Shown piece after piece: positions 27,063-37,080 of a DNA stretch of 64,000 nucleotides. The position numbers and the translations under genes were made by a program. The stretch lies in contig JAKPIB010000022.1 in NCBI GenBank assembly GCA_029549985.1, positions 1 through 64,000 of the forward strand, in the 5' to 3' direction. Within the stretch, counting starts at the first letter, position 1, and the number at the start of each line of letters is the position of its first letter. Source of the stretch: Bacillota bacterium (GTDB lineage Bacteria; Bacillota; Clostridia; Caldicoprobacterales; DTU083). The notes under the pieces are model-generated. The model ran no database searches. It had not been told where the DNA came from and was given only the letters and a program-made list of their open reading frames with translations.

Positions 27063-27665
27063 TTATTCCAAAACTATATAGATCCTATAATACCTGACCC
27101 CTTCTCCGCCATTTATCGCCTTATCGACCCTGCCGAGCTTCTCTAGCTCATCGAACAAGATCTTGTCCTGCTCCCTTGTCGTGACCGCAACGGTGACCGT
27201 ATCACCTGCAGTCTCTATGATCTTAAGTTTCCTATCAGCAGCCATCCTACGAAGCGAGTCAAAGGCATCGGCCTTGTTCTTCACGTAAAGCCTGACTTCT
27301 CCTGCTTCGGCAATGTATCCGCCAGTCTCTTCAGGAATGCCGGGCTGCCCCTCAGCCTTGTCGTTGCCCTTTATATAGCCGTTGTCGTCCCCGCCTGAAG
27401 TAGTAGTAAGGGGGTCATTCAATTCCTGCTTTGCCCGATCCCTGGCCAGGTCCGCAAATGGGGAGGTCCCGCTGTCCATGAATCGTACGGTAATAAACAG
27501 CACCAACACAGCCGCCAGGCCGGCTGCCAGCCTGATCGTGTCCTTGCGTCTGGCTTCCTTCTGCTTCTCCTTTTGCAGCCTGTCCATCAGCCGTTCCCGG
27601 AAGCCCTGAGGCGGCTCCTTTTCAGGCAGCGAGTCCAGTATCTTTTTGATATCTTCCGGGTTCAT
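27063..27665 (-). CDS. Single-pass membrane anti-sigma factor
   Basis: 200 residues. A cytoplasmic N-terminus of about 43 residues (ILDSLPEKEPPQGFRERLMD) is followed by one transmembrane helix (LAAGLAAVLVLFITVRF) and an extracellular part with a Gly/Asp-rich linker and a small alpha/beta domain (EVRLYVKNKADAFDSLRRM). It overlaps the sigma factor gene by four bases (ATGA), the usual arrangement for a sigma/anti-sigma pair. There is no Cys/His zinc-binding anti-sigma motif, so it is not of the ZAS type. The extracellular domain probably senses an envelope signal or is the site of regulated proteolysis; this is inference. Confidence 0.78.
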   Translation of the reverse strand: MNPEDIKKILDSLPEKEPPQGFRERLMDRLQKEKQKEARRKDTIRLAAGLAAVLVLFITVRFMDSGTSPFADLARDRAKQELNDPLTTTSGGDDNGYIKGNDKAEGQPGIPEETGGYIAEAGEVRLYVKNKADAFDSLRRMAADRKLKIIETAGDTVTVAVTTREQDKILFDELEKLGRVDKAINGGEGVRYYRIYIVLE

Positions 27666-28240
27666 CCTGTTCCACCTCCCTTAAGGCGCATGCAAACGAT
27701 TTCCCGCAATGCGGACCGGGCCCTGCTGATATGTGATTTTACGGTCCCGATCGGTATATCCATGATCCTGGAGATCTCTTCATAGCTGTAATTTTGTATA
27801 TCACGCAGGACGATGGCTGAACGATACTGAGGCTTCAGCTCCGTAATACATTTTTGCAAGAGCTCCTGCTGCTCCCTGGTTATGACCGCTTCCTCCGGCG
27901 ACTGATCATTGGATGCTATCTCGATTTCCTTGTCATCTTCTCCGGAGCCTCCCGCAGACAAGGATACAGACGATATTTTCATTCGTCTGTATCTGTCGAT
28001 GCATATATTATGTGCTATCCTGTATACCCAGGTTGAAAAATGGCTGTTGCCTCTGAAGGATTTGAGGTTCTTATACACCTTGATAAAAACCTCCTGGGTG
28101 AGATCCTCAGCATCCTGTTCATTATTGGTCATCCTGTAGCAGTAGTTGTAAATCTTTTTCTCGTAGCGCAGCACCAGTTCTTCAAAGGCAGCAAGGCTTC
28201 CGGCTCTGGCTGACTCCAGTAGCTGAGTCTCCCCACTCAT
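27662..28240 (-). CDS. ECF-type RNA polymerase sigma factor (SigW-like)
   Basis: 192 residues. Region 2 includes YNYCYRMTNNEQDAEDLTQE and FSTWVYRIAHNICIDRYRR; region 4 has the helix-turn-helix YSYEEISRIMDIPIGTVKSH. The inter-region linker is long and polar (about 90-120). A GGGGGG-rich ribosome binding site precedes the ATG. It lies 60 bases after the large surface protein gene and overlaps the anti-sigma gene. The 60-base leader shows no convincing ECF-type GAAC/CGT promoter, so it is probably transcribed with the gene upstream. Confidence 0.93.
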   Translation of the reverse strand: MSGETQLLESARAGSLAAFEELVLRYEKKIYNYCYRMTNNEQDAEDLTQEVFIKVYKNLKSFRGNSHFSTWVYRIAHNICIDRYRRMKISSVSLSAGGSGEDDKEIEIASNDQSPEEAVITREQQELLQKCITELKPQYRSAIVLRDIQNYSYEEISRIMDIPIGTVKSHISRARSALREIVCMRLKGGGTG

Positions 28241-28299
28241 AACGATCCCCCCAGAATACTATATAACGGCCCCTCCTTTTGGGTGAAATCCTTTAGTAC

Positions 28300-30144
28300 T
28301 CAGGCTGCTCTGCGCTTTTTGCCGAACCATTTCTTGAAGTAATCCTTGCTCATGTATATCAAGGTACCGATTATCAGCAGGCACAGGAGTATGATTATTA
28401 TCAGTATGACCTTCAGTATATTCGTGCTGCCGCCCGGATTCGTATTTGCGACCTCAATGGTGATAGGCTCGCTTTCAGCGGTGAATGTGGTGTCATCGAT
28501 TCCAAGGGCGGTCACGATCACCTTGAGGGTCTTCGTCTCATCGAGCTTGAAAGGCATAATCTGTATACTGATCTCTTCACCGGGCTCAAGCTGGGTTATA
28601 CTCTTAATATGGGTCTCTATCTCCATATCGGTGTCCGTCAACACAAAGGAAAGGTTGTACAGGGACTCCGTGCCGGTGTTCTTGGCAATGCATTCCAGTT
28701 CTATGGGGCCGGGTTTATCCAGTATATTGGTATTGGGCACCAGGGTCATGGCCAGCTGGTGTTTTACCCCGGCGGGCTGCACTGTTATCTTTATCTCCGA
28801 AGCAGTATACTTATACTCCTTGTTCATTTCGGCATCGACGGCCTTGAGCACAGGAGCACTGACAGCATCCAGGGTGAGGGTGAACTCCTTTTTGCGGACG
28901 ACTTCCCTGCCGGGCTCGATGATATCGATGATCGCAACCTCTCCAAGCTGGGGATCGGGCTCTTCGATGAGGATGTTCTTCAGGGCAACATTGCCGGTAT
29001 TCCTGATGATATACTCTATCTCAAAGGGCTGGCCTGCAACGATGCCCGTAGGTATGTTGCGTTCGATCTCCACCCTTTGATCAAGCTTTTTAAGAGATAT
29101 GCTGTAGGAGCTGACCGTATCGCCGCTGCCCGGTACCTCGGCTCTGGCAGTGACCGTATAGGTGACTTCCGGTTTTACCTTGGTTTTCAGGGTGACGGGG
29201 ATGGCCTGGCCGGGCTTCAACGGGCCGGGGCTTGAATAGAAGGATACTCCGTTCCAGTCTACCAGCTCTATATTGTGCAGGTCGACGTTTCCAATGTTCC
29301 TGACGTCAAATGTGAAGCTTACCTCTGTCTCGCCGGGTATCGCATTGACCTGGGGCGTACCTTCTAATTTGATGCCGGTGACCTTGGTTACATTATTGAG
29401 CTCTATGTTTACTGAAGCTTCATTGATCTCTTTACTATATTCCTCCTGGGTCAAGGGGTTCAAATATTTGACGATAATATGTCCGTTAGCCCTCTTGTCC
29501 AGGTTGATAGTCTTTGTGATGGTACCGGACTTCTCTGGTGCCAGTGAAGGTATGGTTCCCAATAGTCCCAGTACCGAATCATGTATTTCGATGTTCTCCA
29601 GCAATATATTGGATTTTGACTTTAACTCAACTGTAAAGTTCACCGGATCCCCTTTGAAGACCGGGCCTGTTTTGTCAGCGCTGTATTTGACCTCAAAAGC
29701 GGTGTTAAGTACATGGATCTCATCGTTGAAGTCTATCTGATGCCATTCATCGTTTCCTTCCAGTCTGTATTTGAGCCTGTACTTGTATGAGCCATGGTCC
29801 TCATTGGCCAGATAGAGCTTTCCCTGGACGATCTTAGAGGAGCTTGCATCTATTTGCTCTCCCTGCGCAAGCAGGCTGCCCTGGGGTATCACTTCGCCCT
29901 TCTTGGTTATGAATTCCTCCTTAAGCTCTACTATGGGCTTTTCATTGCTATTGCTTATGTTGTATCTCAAAGCAATACCATCCATGGGTGTCACATATTT
30001 GCTGCCATCGTATTGATATATCGCGGAGTTGTACTCAACTGTCACATCAACACCATTGCTTGTGCTGGCCGCTCCGACTCCGGATATGAGCTGCAGGCTC
30101 AATATGGCAGCAAGCAATATAATGCTCAACAACCGTTTCCTCAA
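28300..30144 (-). CDS. Large membrane-anchored surface protein with repeated CARDB/DUF11-like beta domains
   Basis: 614 residues from a TTG at 30144, chosen because AAGGAGG lies 8 bases upstream and the signal peptide (LRKRLLSIILLAAILSLQL) begins exactly there; the frame extends 48 codons further without support. The exported part contains several immunoglobulin-like beta repeats with the recurrent phrases VRNIGNVDLHNIELVDW, IRNTGNVALKNILIEEP and AKNTGTESLYNLSFVL. A C-terminal transmembrane helix (ILKVILIIIILLCLLIIGT) ends in a basic tail. It resembles COG1361-type S-layer-like proteins. Proximity to the sigma/anti-sigma pair suggests an envelope-stress or adhesion role, unproven. Confidence 0.82.
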   Translation of the reverse strand: MRKRLLSIILLAAILSLQLISGVGAASTSNGVDVTVEYNSAIYQYDGSKYVTPMDGIALRYNISNSNEKPIVELKEEFITKKGEVIPQGSLLAQGEQIDASSSKIVQGKLYLANEDHGSYKYRLKYRLEGNDEWHQIDFNDEIHVLNTAFEVKYSADKTGPVFKGDPVNFTVELKSKSNILLENIEIHDSVLGLLGTIPSLAPEKSGTITKTINLDKRANGHIIVKYLNPLTQEEYSKEINEASVNIELNNVTKVTGIKLEGTPQVNAIPGETEVSFTFDVRNIGNVDLHNIELVDWNGVSFYSSPGPLKPGQAIPVTLKTKVKPEVTYTVTARAEVPGSGDTVSSYSISLKKLDQRVEIERNIPTGIVAGQPFEIEYIIRNTGNVALKNILIEEPDPQLGEVAIIDIIEPGREVVRKKEFTLTLDAVSAPVLKAVDAEMNKEYKYTASEIKITVQPAGVKHQLAMTLVPNTNILDKPGPIELECIAKNTGTESLYNLSFVLTDTDMEIETHIKSITQLEPGEEISIQIMPFKLDETKTLKVIVTALGIDDTTFTAESEPITIEVANTNPGGSTNILKVILIIIILLCLLIIGTLIYMSKDYFKKWFGKKRRAA

Positions 30145-30293
30145 ATCTATCTCCTCCTTAAGACTTCTCCCAATCACTAAAAATATAGGCTTGAGCATAA
30201 ACATGCCAAGCTCTCTGATAAACACATTATAACATATAATCAACCCTGTGAGAATGATGTCGGGCCCTTTTTTACTAATTATTAACAATTTGT

Positions 30294-31511
30294 TTATAGA
30301 AAAGTCATTTTCATTACACTATTGTCATCATCGTTTATATACTTCAGGTTTTTCTCTATAAGCTCCCTGCGCTGCGCCACACATGCATAAGACCTGCCCG
30401 GGTCCGGCGGTGTGTTGATGCAGTAGTCCACAAGCCTGTCCACCGTCGTCTCAGCCACATGGCACCTTGTATCGGAGGATGCATAGTAGATATATACCTG
30501 GCCGTTTTCACGGGCAATCAGGCCGTTGCAGAATACCACATTGGAAACGTCGCCTACCCGCTCCTCACCCTGAGGCGCGAGGAAGTACCCGCCGGGTGCA
30601 TATATGACCCTCTCAGGTGCGTTCAGGTCCGTCATAAAGGCATACAGCACATACCTGAGGCCTGCTGCGGTATTGCGCACGCCATGGGCTATATGTATCC
30701 AGCCCTTGTCTGTTTTTATCGGGGCAGGGCCCTGTCCGTTCTTGACTTCTTTGATGGTATGGTATTCCTTCTGATCGACTATTGTTTCTTCTTCGATCAC
30801 AGCTTCTTCAATGGAATCGGACAAGCCCCATCCTATCCCGCCTCCGGTGCCTGCCTCTATGAACCCGTCCTGGGGCCTTGTATAGAAGGCATACTTGCCC
30901 TGGACAAATTCAGGATGGAGGACGACATTGCGCTGCTGGGGCGAGCTTGTTTTTATATCAGCCAGCCTTTCCCAATGCCTGAGATCCTTTGTCCTCGCCA
31001 CCCCGCACTGGGCAATGGCAGCCGAGGTATCCCAGGAAGGAGCGTCGGGGTCCTTGCGTTCAGTGCAGAACAGGCCGTATATCCAACCATCCTCGTGGGC
31101 GGTCAGCCGCATGTCATACACATTTACGTCCGGATCGTCCGTCTCAGGGATCAGAAGGGGATAATCCCAGAATTTGAAACCGTCTACCGGCGAATCGCTC
31201 TCAGCGACTGCGAAAAAGGATTTCCGGTCATTGCCTTCTACCCTGGCTACCAGGTAGAACTTACCGTTCAACTCGATGGCGCTGGGATTGAAGACCGCAT
31301 TTATGCCCATCCTCTCCATAAGGTAGGGGTTTGTTTCATAGTTGAGATCATAGCGCCAGAACAGGGGGGTATGGTCTGCAGTCAGTACCGGATACTTGTA
31401 TCTGAAATATATCCCGTTGCCGCAGGGCTCCTTTTCGTTTTTCCTTTGTATGATCCTTCTGTAGTTTTCGATTAATTGCACACAGCGTTGATCGAATTCG
31501 TTCCTGGTCAT
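30294..31511 (-). CDS. GH130 phosphorylase, probable beta-1,4-mannosylglucose phosphorylase
   Basis: 405 residues, the size of GH130 subfamily 1 enzymes that split 4-O-beta-mannosyl-glucose with phosphate to mannose-1-phosphate and glucose. Landmarks: [20 protein letters not shown], the predicted catalytic Asp133 in [23 protein letters not shown], and TRPQDGF with GGGIGWGLS. It has no signal peptide, so it is cytoplasmic. GGGAGG lies 8 bases before the ATG. Paired with the cellobiose 2-epimerase at 10683-11897 it completes the known route from mannobiose to mannosylglucose to sugar phosphates. Subfamily 2 mannooligosaccharide phosphorylase is the alternative, less likely because of length and motifs. 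Confidence 0.88.
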   Translation of the reverse strand: MTRNEFDQRCVQLIENYRRIIQRKNEKEPCGNGIYFRYKYPVLTADHTPLFWRYDLNYETNPYLMERMGINAVFNPSAIELNGKFYLVARVEGNDRKSFFAVAESDSPVDGFKFWDYPLLIPETDDPDVNVYDMRLTAHEDGWIYGLFCTERKDPDAPSWDTSAAIAQCGVARTKDLRHWERLADIKTSSPQQRNVVLHPEFVQGKYAFYTRPQDGFIEAGTGGGIGWGLSDSIEEAVIEEETIVDQKEYHTIKEVKNGQGPAPIKTDKGWIHIAHGVRNTAAGLRYVLYAFMTDLNAPERVIYAPGGYFLAPQGEERVGDVSNVVFCNGLIARENGQVYIYYASSDTRCHVAETTVDRLVDYCINTPPDPGRSYACVAQRRELIEKNLKYINDDDNSVMKMTFL

Positions 31512-31656
31512 GTCTGTAACCTCCCACGTCGGATAGAATATTTATACATTTTTTCTTATTATATAACACACTAAGCTGAAAGAAAAGCCTGTACCGAATG
31601 AATTGCATGTCCAATCAGCATACTAATACCAGTCTGTTTGCACGGGAGGAATAATT

Positions 31657-33096
31657 TTGCGAAAGCTAAGATCCGCAACCACCCTATTGGCAGCATTGGG
31701 TGCTGCAGGCCTGGCAGGTACCCTCGCTGCCAGGCAGTTGGGCAGAGCATTGGCCAACAGGCTGCATGACGAGTTCATGAAAAGGATAATGTCCGACCTG
31801 TATGAAGAAAATCTATGGGAGGTCGTTTCCTCTACGGCAAGGGTAGGCCCGGAAGTAGTGCTGGAGACAAGTCTCAGGGCCCAGGAAGGAAAGCTGATCG
31901 AGCGGCCCATGGGCCCGCCTCGCCAGTTCCCGGGTCTGGACGATATCAAGTTCGACATTGCCCAGCTGCATACAATGCCCACAGAGATCGAGACTGAGAT
32001 CGACATCAGTGCCGTGATCGGCCCGCAGGCAAGAAGGCCATTGGAAATCAAGCACTTTATGATGATGGCCCCCATGGCATACGGAATAGCCCTGAGCAAG
32101 CGGATGAAGATAGCTCTGGCAAAGGGCTCGGCGGCTGCCGGCACAGCATCCCATACAGGAGCAGGCGCTTTCCTTAAGGAAGAGCGAGAGGCAGCCAAGT
32201 ACCTGGTCTACCAGTACAACCGGGGAGACTGGGGCAAGACGGCGGATATAATGTGCCAATGCGATGCCGTCGAGATACAGCTGGGACAGGGGGCTTACGG
32301 GGGCATAGGCCATGTGTTCAAGGCAGACCTTATGGATGCCGAGCTGAGACAAGCGTTCAAAAAGAAAAAGGGTGAAGACCTTATTACCCATGCAAGGCAG
32401 CCCGAGGTCCAAAGCCCCAAGGAGCTCAAAAGGCTGATCGACAGGCTCCGTGCCATGACCGACGGTCTGCCCATTGGGGTCAAAATAACGGCAGGCAAGC
32501 ACCTTGAAGCCGATCTGTACTGGGTATGCTCCTCCGGTGCCGATTTTGTTGTGATCGACGGGGCGGAAGCAGCCTCAAAGGGCTCACCACCCATAATCCA
32601 GGATGATTTCGGAGTACCCACGGCCTTTGCGGTCGACAGGGCGGCCAACTGGATGAGGAAAAACGGCTACAAGGACAAGGTATCCCTAATCGCTTCCGGC
32701 AGGATACGTACCCCTGGCGATGCGCTCAAGGTCAGGGCCTTGGGGGCCGATGCATGCGAGATAGGTACGATCGCCCTGATCGCAGCTTCCCATCTGCAGA
32801 CACTCAAGGCCCTGCCCTTCGAACCTCCCACTGCAATAGCATTTTACGGAGAAGCTGATGCATATGATTTCGATATAGACCAGGCGGCAGGATTCCTGGC
32901 CAACTTCCTGGAATCATGCAGGCTTGAGATGGCCGAAGGCATCAGGGCTCTGGGCAAGACGTCGATAAAAGAGGTGGTCAAGTCTGATCTGATGACCACC
33001 AATGAGATGTATGCAAAGGCCCTGGGCATACCAATGGTATACGATCCTTTCAATACTGAAGGCTTTGCACCCAGGGTCCGGAGGATCAAGCTATAG
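31657..33096 (+). CDS. Glutamate synthase-like FMN-binding protein (YerD type)
   Basis: 479 residues. A short N-terminal hydrophobic stretch (LLAALGAAGLAGTLAARQL) precedes a TIM-barrel domain of the ferredoxin-type glutamate synthase family: HFMMMAPMAYGIALSK, VEIQLGQGAYGGIGH, IGVKITAGKHLEAD, DFVVIDGAEAASKGSPP and LIASGRIRTPGDALKVRALG, which form the FMN and substrate site. The glutaminase domain of GltB is absent, as in Bacillus YerD, so its physiological reaction is uncertain. The start is a TTG with GGGAGG at good spacing. It diverges from the GH130 gene across 145 bases, in which I could not settle the promoters. Confidence 0.85.
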   Translation: MRKLRSATTLLAALGAAGLAGTLAARQLGRALANRLHDEFMKRIMSDLYEENLWEVVSSTARVGPEVVLETSLRAQEGKLIERPMGPPRQFPGLDDIKFDIAQLHTMPTEIETEIDISAVIGPQARRPLEIKHFMMMAPMAYGIALSKRMKIALAKGSAAAGTASHTGAGAFLKEEREAAKYLVYQYNRGDWGKTADIMCQCDAVEIQLGQGAYGGIGHVFKADLMDAELRQAFKKKKGEDLITHARQPEVQSPKELKRLIDRLRAMTDGLPIGVKITAGKHLEADLYWVCSSGADFVVIDGAEAASKGSPPIIQDDFGVPTAFAVDRAANWMRKNGYKDKVSLIASGRIRTPGDALKVRALGADACEIGTIALIAASHLQTLKALPFEPPTAIAFYGEADAYDFDIDQAAGFLANFLESCRLEMAEGIRALGKTSIKEVVKSDLMTTNEMYAKALGIPMVYDPFNTEGFAPRVRRIKL

Positions 33097-33103
33097 AAAA
33101 CCA

Positions 33104-33143
33104 TTTGACTTTCCTTGACTTTTGTCAAGATCCCTGTTATAGT
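33104..33143 (+). promoter_or_regulatory. CtsR-like box overlapping the sigma-A promoter of yugP
   Basis: The promoter is TTGACT (33115-33120), 17-base spacer, TATAGT (33138-33143). Overlapping its -35 is TTTGACT-TTC-CTTGACT (33104-33120), the reverse of the CtsR consensus (A/G)GTCAAA-N3-(A/G)GTCAAA with one mismatch. The -35 is also part of a dyad CTTGAC-TTTT-GTCAAG (33114-33129). Confidence 0.65.
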
Positions 33144-33184
33144 TGTATTGCAGCAAAAGATGTTTATAGTAAGGAGGACGTCAT

Positions 33185-33886
33185 ATGCCCTTTTTCTATT
33201 ACGATCCCACTTATATCCTACTTATACCGGCCATACTGCTGGCGCTGTATGCCCAGGCCAAGGTCCAGTCGACCTATGCCAGGTATTCGCGCGTCCTGTC
33301 CCGACGCGGCATTACGGGAGCGCAGGTCGCGGCCGAGCTGCTGCGCAGCAAAGGGCTGTATGATGTGAAGATAGAGCCTATTCGGGGCAGGCTGACGGAT
33401 CATTATGACCCCAGGACAAAGACCCTGAGGCTGTCAGAGCAGATCTACGGCTCCACCTCTCTTGCCGCCTTAGGTATCGCTGCCCATGAGGTAGGCCATG
33501 CATTCCAGCATGCTGATGAATACGGGCCTCTTAAGCTTCGCAATGCGATAGTGCCCGTTGCCAATATCGGCTCAAACCTGGCCATCCCGCTTCTGCTCCT
33601 GGGTCTGGTTCTCAGCCTTCCCGGCCTGGCTGCTGCCGGTGTCCTGGCCTTCAGCCTTGCGGTATTGTTCCAGCTCATTACCCTGCCTGTAGAGTACAAT
33701 GCCAGCAACCGGGCCCTGGAGGTATTGGAGACAGGCGGATATCTCAACAGGGATGAGATAGGCAGTACACGAAAGGTATTGAACGCTGCCGCTTTGACCT
33801 ACGTTGCAGCAACGATCATGGCAGTCATGCAGCTATTGCGGCTGATGCTCCTGTCCGGCATGCTGGGCAACCGCCGCCGGAATTGA
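33185..33886 (+). CDS. yugP: YugP-family membrane zinc metallopeptidase
   Basis: 233 residues. A membrane segment at the N-terminus (YILLIPAILLALYA) is followed by a soluble part with the zinc motif AAHEVGHAFQHA (His101, Glu102, His105) and then two further hydrophobic helices (about 128-165) and a C-terminal one. Such proteins are membrane-embedded proteases of unknown substrate in Firmicutes. AAGGAGG precedes the ATG. Its promoter carries a CtsR-like operator, which suggests induction by heat or protein misfolding and a quality-control role; no such role is established for this family as far as I know. Confidence 0.9.
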   Translation: MPFFYYDPTYILLIPAILLALYAQAKVQSTYARYSRVLSRRGITGAQVAAELLRSKGLYDVKIEPIRGRLTDHYDPRTKTLRLSEQIYGSTSLAALGIAAHEVGHAFQHADEYGPLKLRNAIVPVANIGSNLAIPLLLLGLVLSLPGLAAAGVLAFSLAVLFQLITLPVEYNASNRALEVLETGGYLNRDEIGSTRKVLNAAALTYVAATIMAVMQLLRLMLLSGMLGNRRRN

Positions 33887-34057
33887 CAGTATATAGACAC
33901 AGGATCAGCAAACCTGTAAAGCTTGACACACAGAAGAAATGATCTGCTTACTCAATCAGACAACTGTAACCATATGCCGTTAGAACCATAGGTTGTGTGG
34001 CAGGATGGTTATATGAAGGTTTTTGTGGTAAGACTTAGAGCCTGTTGACGAAGCTTA
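33887..34057. other. Intergenic region without identifiable gene
   Basis: Between yugP and the tyrS terminator. A 14-codon frame near 33940 lacks a ribosome binding site. I see no RNA gene or repeat of note here. Confidence 0.6.
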
Positions 34058-34102
34058 TGAAAAAAGCGCCTCACTGTTCGCGAATGCGAGTTTGAGGCGC
34101 TT
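34058..34102 (-). terminator. Terminator of tyrS
   Basis: Perfect 10-bp stem AAGCGCCTCA / TGAGGCGCTT, with a 19-base loop containing TTCGCGAA, followed on the minus strand by TTTTTT. It lies about 60 bases after the tyrS stop. Between it and the stop there are two imperfect copies of a CCGGCA-TCCATATA-like word. Confidence 0.85.
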
Positions 34103-34162
34103 CATAGTATCCATCCGGCAGCCATATATACAACCGGCATCCATATAACCAACGGCACCGGC

Positions 34163-35395
34163 TCAATCCTTGACCGTCACCTTGTGGTACACCTTTTTTC
34201 CCTTTCTTATCATAAGGCTGCCGTCCTTAAGGTCGTTATCCGCCAGGGTATGGCCTATATCATCTATCCTCTCATCATTCACATATATACCGCCCTGCTG
34301 GATGAGCCTCCGCCCTTCACCCTTTGAAGGGATCAGGCCCAGCAATAGCAGTATATCGATGATGTTTGCATTTTCTCTGAACTGGACCATGCTGATCGTA
34401 GAACCCGGCACCTCGGCTCCTGCTCCGCCGCCTCCGAAGAGGGCTTCGGCCGCTGCCCTGGCCTTGTCAGCTTCCTCCCGGCCATGGACAAGCTTTGTGA
34501 CCTCATAGGCCAGGACCTTCTTGGCCTCATTGATCTTCTCATCCTTGAGGCTTCCAAGCCTCCTGACCTCATCCATGGGCAGGAAGGTAAGGAGTGCAAG
34601 GCATTTCATGACGTCAGCATCGTCTACGTTTCTCCAGTACTGGTAGAAGTCATAGGGCGATGTCTTGGCTGGGTCGAGCCACAGAGCGCCCGCTTCCGTT
34701 TTGCCCATCTTTTTGCCCTCGCTTGTTGTAAGCAGGGTAAAGGTCATGCCGTATGCGCTGCCCCCTTCGACCCTGCGGATAAGCTCGGCGCCTCCCAGGA
34801 TGTTGGACCATTGATCGTCGCCGCCAAGCTGCATTTTGCAGTTGTACTTCCGATAGAGCATAAGGAAATCATAGCTTTGCATCAGCATATAGTTGAACTC
34901 CAGGAAAGACAAGCCTCTCTCCAGGCGGGACCTGAAGCATTCTGCAGTCAGCATCCTGTTGACCGAGAAATGCACGCCTATCTCTCTCAGGAACTCTACA
35001 TAATTCAGGTCAAGCAGCCAATCTGCATTGTTGACCATCACCGCCTTGCCTTCTGAAAAGTCGAGGAACCTTGAAAGCTGCTTCTTGAAGGACTCGGCAT
35101 TATGCCTGATCGTATCGATAGTCATCATCTTACGCATATCGGTCCTGCCGGAAGGGTCTCCCACCATGGCAGTGCCCCCGCCTACCAGGGCTATCGGCCT
35201 GTGCCCTGCCTGCTGCATATGCATCATGACCATGATCTGGATGAAATGCCCTACATGCAGGCTGTCGGCTGTCGGGTCGAAACCTATATAGAATGTGACA
35301 GGCTCCTTGCCCAGCATATCCCTGATCTCATCCTCATGGGTCGTCTGGGCAATAAATCCTCTTTCCTTTAATACATCGAAAACATTGACACTCAT
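34163..35395 (-). CDS. tyrS: Tyrosyl-tRNA synthetase
   Basis: 410 residues, class I synthetase charging tRNA-Tyr. The HIGH-like motif is SLHVGHFIQ, the tyrosine site is [10 protein letters not shown] and [11 protein letters not shown], the KMSKS-like motif is [12 protein letters not shown], and the C-terminal S4 RNA-binding domain is [26 protein letters not shown] precedes the ATG. The 149-base upstream region shared with xylA shows no T-box features, so regulation by uncharged tRNA is not evident. Confidence 0.97.
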   Translation of the reverse strand: MSVNVFDVLKERGFIAQTTHEDEIRDMLGKEPVTFYIGFDPTADSLHVGHFIQIMVMMHMQQAGHRPIALVGGGTAMVGDPSGRTDMRKMMTIDTIRHNAESFKKQLSRFLDFSEGKAVMVNNADWLLDLNYVEFLREIGVHFSVNRMLTAECFRSRLERGLSFLEFNYMLMQSYDFLMLYRKYNCKMQLGGDDQWSNILGGAELIRRVEGGSAYGMTFTLLTTSEGKKMGKTEAGALWLDPAKTSPYDFYQYWRNVDDADVMKCLALLTFLPMDEVRRLGSLKDEKINEAKKVLAYEVTKLVHGREEADKARAAAEALFGGGGAGAEVPGSTISMVQFRENANIIDILLLLGLIPSKGEGRRLIQQGGIYVNDERIDDIGHTLADNDLKDGSLMIRKGKKVYHKVTVKD

Positions 35396-35544
35396 AGGTA
35401 TCCTCCGTTACAGTGCTTTCTGTTCATTCTACACCAACATTTTCTTGTTTTCAAGCCCGAGTGCAGGGCAGCCGGACAGCTTTTACGCTTGCCTGATTAG
35501 GATATATTCTTTTGTATAATTAGCAATAGTATATCCAACTTGTC

Positions 35545-35573
35545 TTGAACAAAGTGAATAAATGTGGTATTCT
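35545..35573 (+). promoter_or_regulatory. Sigma-A promoter of xylA
   Basis: TTGAAC, 17-base spacer, TATTCT, giving a leader of about 36 bases. I see no convincing XylR-type operator dyad over it. Confidence 0.75.
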
Positions 35574-35616
35574 TTATAAAAAAGCCTTCGTATGCGATAT
35601 GAAAGGAGGAAGAACC

Positions 35617-36936
35617 ATGAGCGAATACTTCAAAAACATCCCCAAGATTAAGTACGAGGGGAAAAACTCCGACAATCCCATGGCATTCAAGTACTACAAC
35701 CCGGATGAGGTAGTCGGCGACAAGACGATGAAAGAGCACCTGAAATTTTCAGTGGCCTACTGGCACACCTTCACCGGTGGCGGTGTCGATCCCTTCGGTT
35801 CGGCCACCATGCAGAGGCCCTGGGACCATATCACGGATCCCATGGACAAGGCCAAGGCCAGAGTAGATGCAGCCTTTGAGTTCTTTGACAAGCTCGGCGT
35901 CGAGTATTTCTGCTTCCATGACAGGGATATAGCTCCCGAGGCGGATACCCTGGCTGAGACCAACAAAAGGCTCGATGAGATAGTAAAGCTGATAAAAGAC
36001 AGGATGGCATCCTCAGGAGTCAAGCTGCTCTGGGGTACAGCCAGCCTGTTCACCAATCCCCGCTTTATGCACGGCGCAGCCACATCATGCAATGCCGATG
36101 TCTTTGCCTATGCAGCTGCCCAGGTCAAAAAGGCCATGGAGATCACCCATGAGCTGGACGGTGCCGGCTATACCTTCTGGGGCGGCCGCGAAGGCTATGA
36201 GACCCTGCTCAACACCGATATGAAGCTTGAGCTGGACAATATGGCCCGCTTCCTGCATATGGCCGTTGACTATGCAAAGGAGATCGGCTTCAAGGGCACC
36301 TTCTACATAGAGCCCAAGCCGAAGGAGCCCACAAAGCATCAATATGATTTTGACTGCGCTACAGTATTGGGCTTCCTGAAGTCCTACGGTCTTGACAAGC
36401 ATTTCAAGTTCAACATAGAGACCAACCACGCTACCCTGGCAGGCCATACGATGCAGCACGAGCTCCACTTTGCCCGCATCAACGGTATGCTTGGCAGCGT
36501 AGACGCCAACCAGGGCGACATGCTGCTGGGATGGGATACGGACCAGTTCCCGACCGACCTGTATGTGACCACACTGGCCATGTATGAGATACTCAAGAAC
36601 GGCGGACTCCACAGCGGCGGCCTCAACTTTGACGCCAAGCCCAGAAGGACCTCCTTTGAGCCAGAGGACATGTTCTATGCCCACATCGCCGGCATGGATG
36701 CCTTTGCAAGAGGCCTGAAGATAGCCCACAAGATGCTTTCAGACGGCAAGCTTGAAAAGTTTGTCCAAGAGAGATACTCCAGCTTCACTAAAGGCATCGG
36801 CGCTGACATAGTAAACGGCAAAGTTGGCTTCAAAGAGCTTGAGCAATATGCGCTCAACAACACCATAACCAACACTTCCGGCAGACAGGAAGTCCTTGAG
36901 GCCCTTGTCAACCAGTATATACTCGGAGATCTGTAA
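35617..36936 (+). CDS. xylA: Xylose isomerase
   Basis: 439 residues, class II enzyme interconverting xylose and xylulose (and glucose and fructose), using two divalent metals. Signatures: [27 protein letters not shown] (catalytic His), [30 protein letters not shown] and [17 protein letters not shown]. The open frame begins 24 codons earlier, inside the promoter; AAAGGAGG 8 bases before 35617 fixes the start. It stands alone: no xylulokinase or repressor gene lies next to it, and a terminator follows it. Confidence 0.97.
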   Translation: MSEYFKNIPKIKYEGKNSDNPMAFKYYNPDEVVGDKTMKEHLKFSVAYWHTFTGGGVDPFGSATMQRPWDHITDPMDKAKARVDAAFEFFDKLGVEYFCFHDRDIAPEADTLAETNKRLDEIVKLIKDRMASSGVKLLWGTASLFTNPRFMHGAATSCNADVFAYAAAQVKKAMEITHELDGAGYTFWGGREGYETLLNTDMKLELDNMARFLHMAVDYAKEIGFKGTFYIEPKPKEPTKHQYDFDCATVLGFLKSYGLDKHFKFNIETNHATLAGHTMQHELHFARINGMLGSVDANQGDMLLGWDTDQFPTDLYVTTLAMYEILKNGGLHSGGLNFDAKPRRTSFEPEDMFYAHIAGMDAFARGLKIAHKMLSDGKLEKFVQERYSSFTKGIGADIVNGKVGFKELEQYALNNTITNTSGRQEVLEALVNQYILGDL

Positions 36937-36983
36937 TATTAAGCCCGATAGGATCGACAGGGCATTAGCGGATGCTGACAATG

Positions 36984-37023
36984 ACAATGCATGGTTTTTA
37001 TGTTCATGCATTGTTTTTGTTTT
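36984..37023 (+). terminator. Terminator of xylA
   Basis: Perfect 10-bp stem ACAATGCATG / CATGCATTGT with an 11-base loop followed by TTTTGTTTT. Confidence 0.9.
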
Positions 37024-37080
37024 AATCCGACTGTTGTTTGGTTATATATATAACAGTACATATTCAAGGAGGGAATGATC

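Noticed and set aside
33940-33984. 14-codon frame after yugP
   Set aside because: No ribosome binding site and no distinctive composition.
35396-35616. T-box riboswitch upstream of tyrS
   Set aside because: The gap to xylA is short and I found no T-box sequence or specifier structure; the sequence is AT-rich and carries the divergent xylA promoter.
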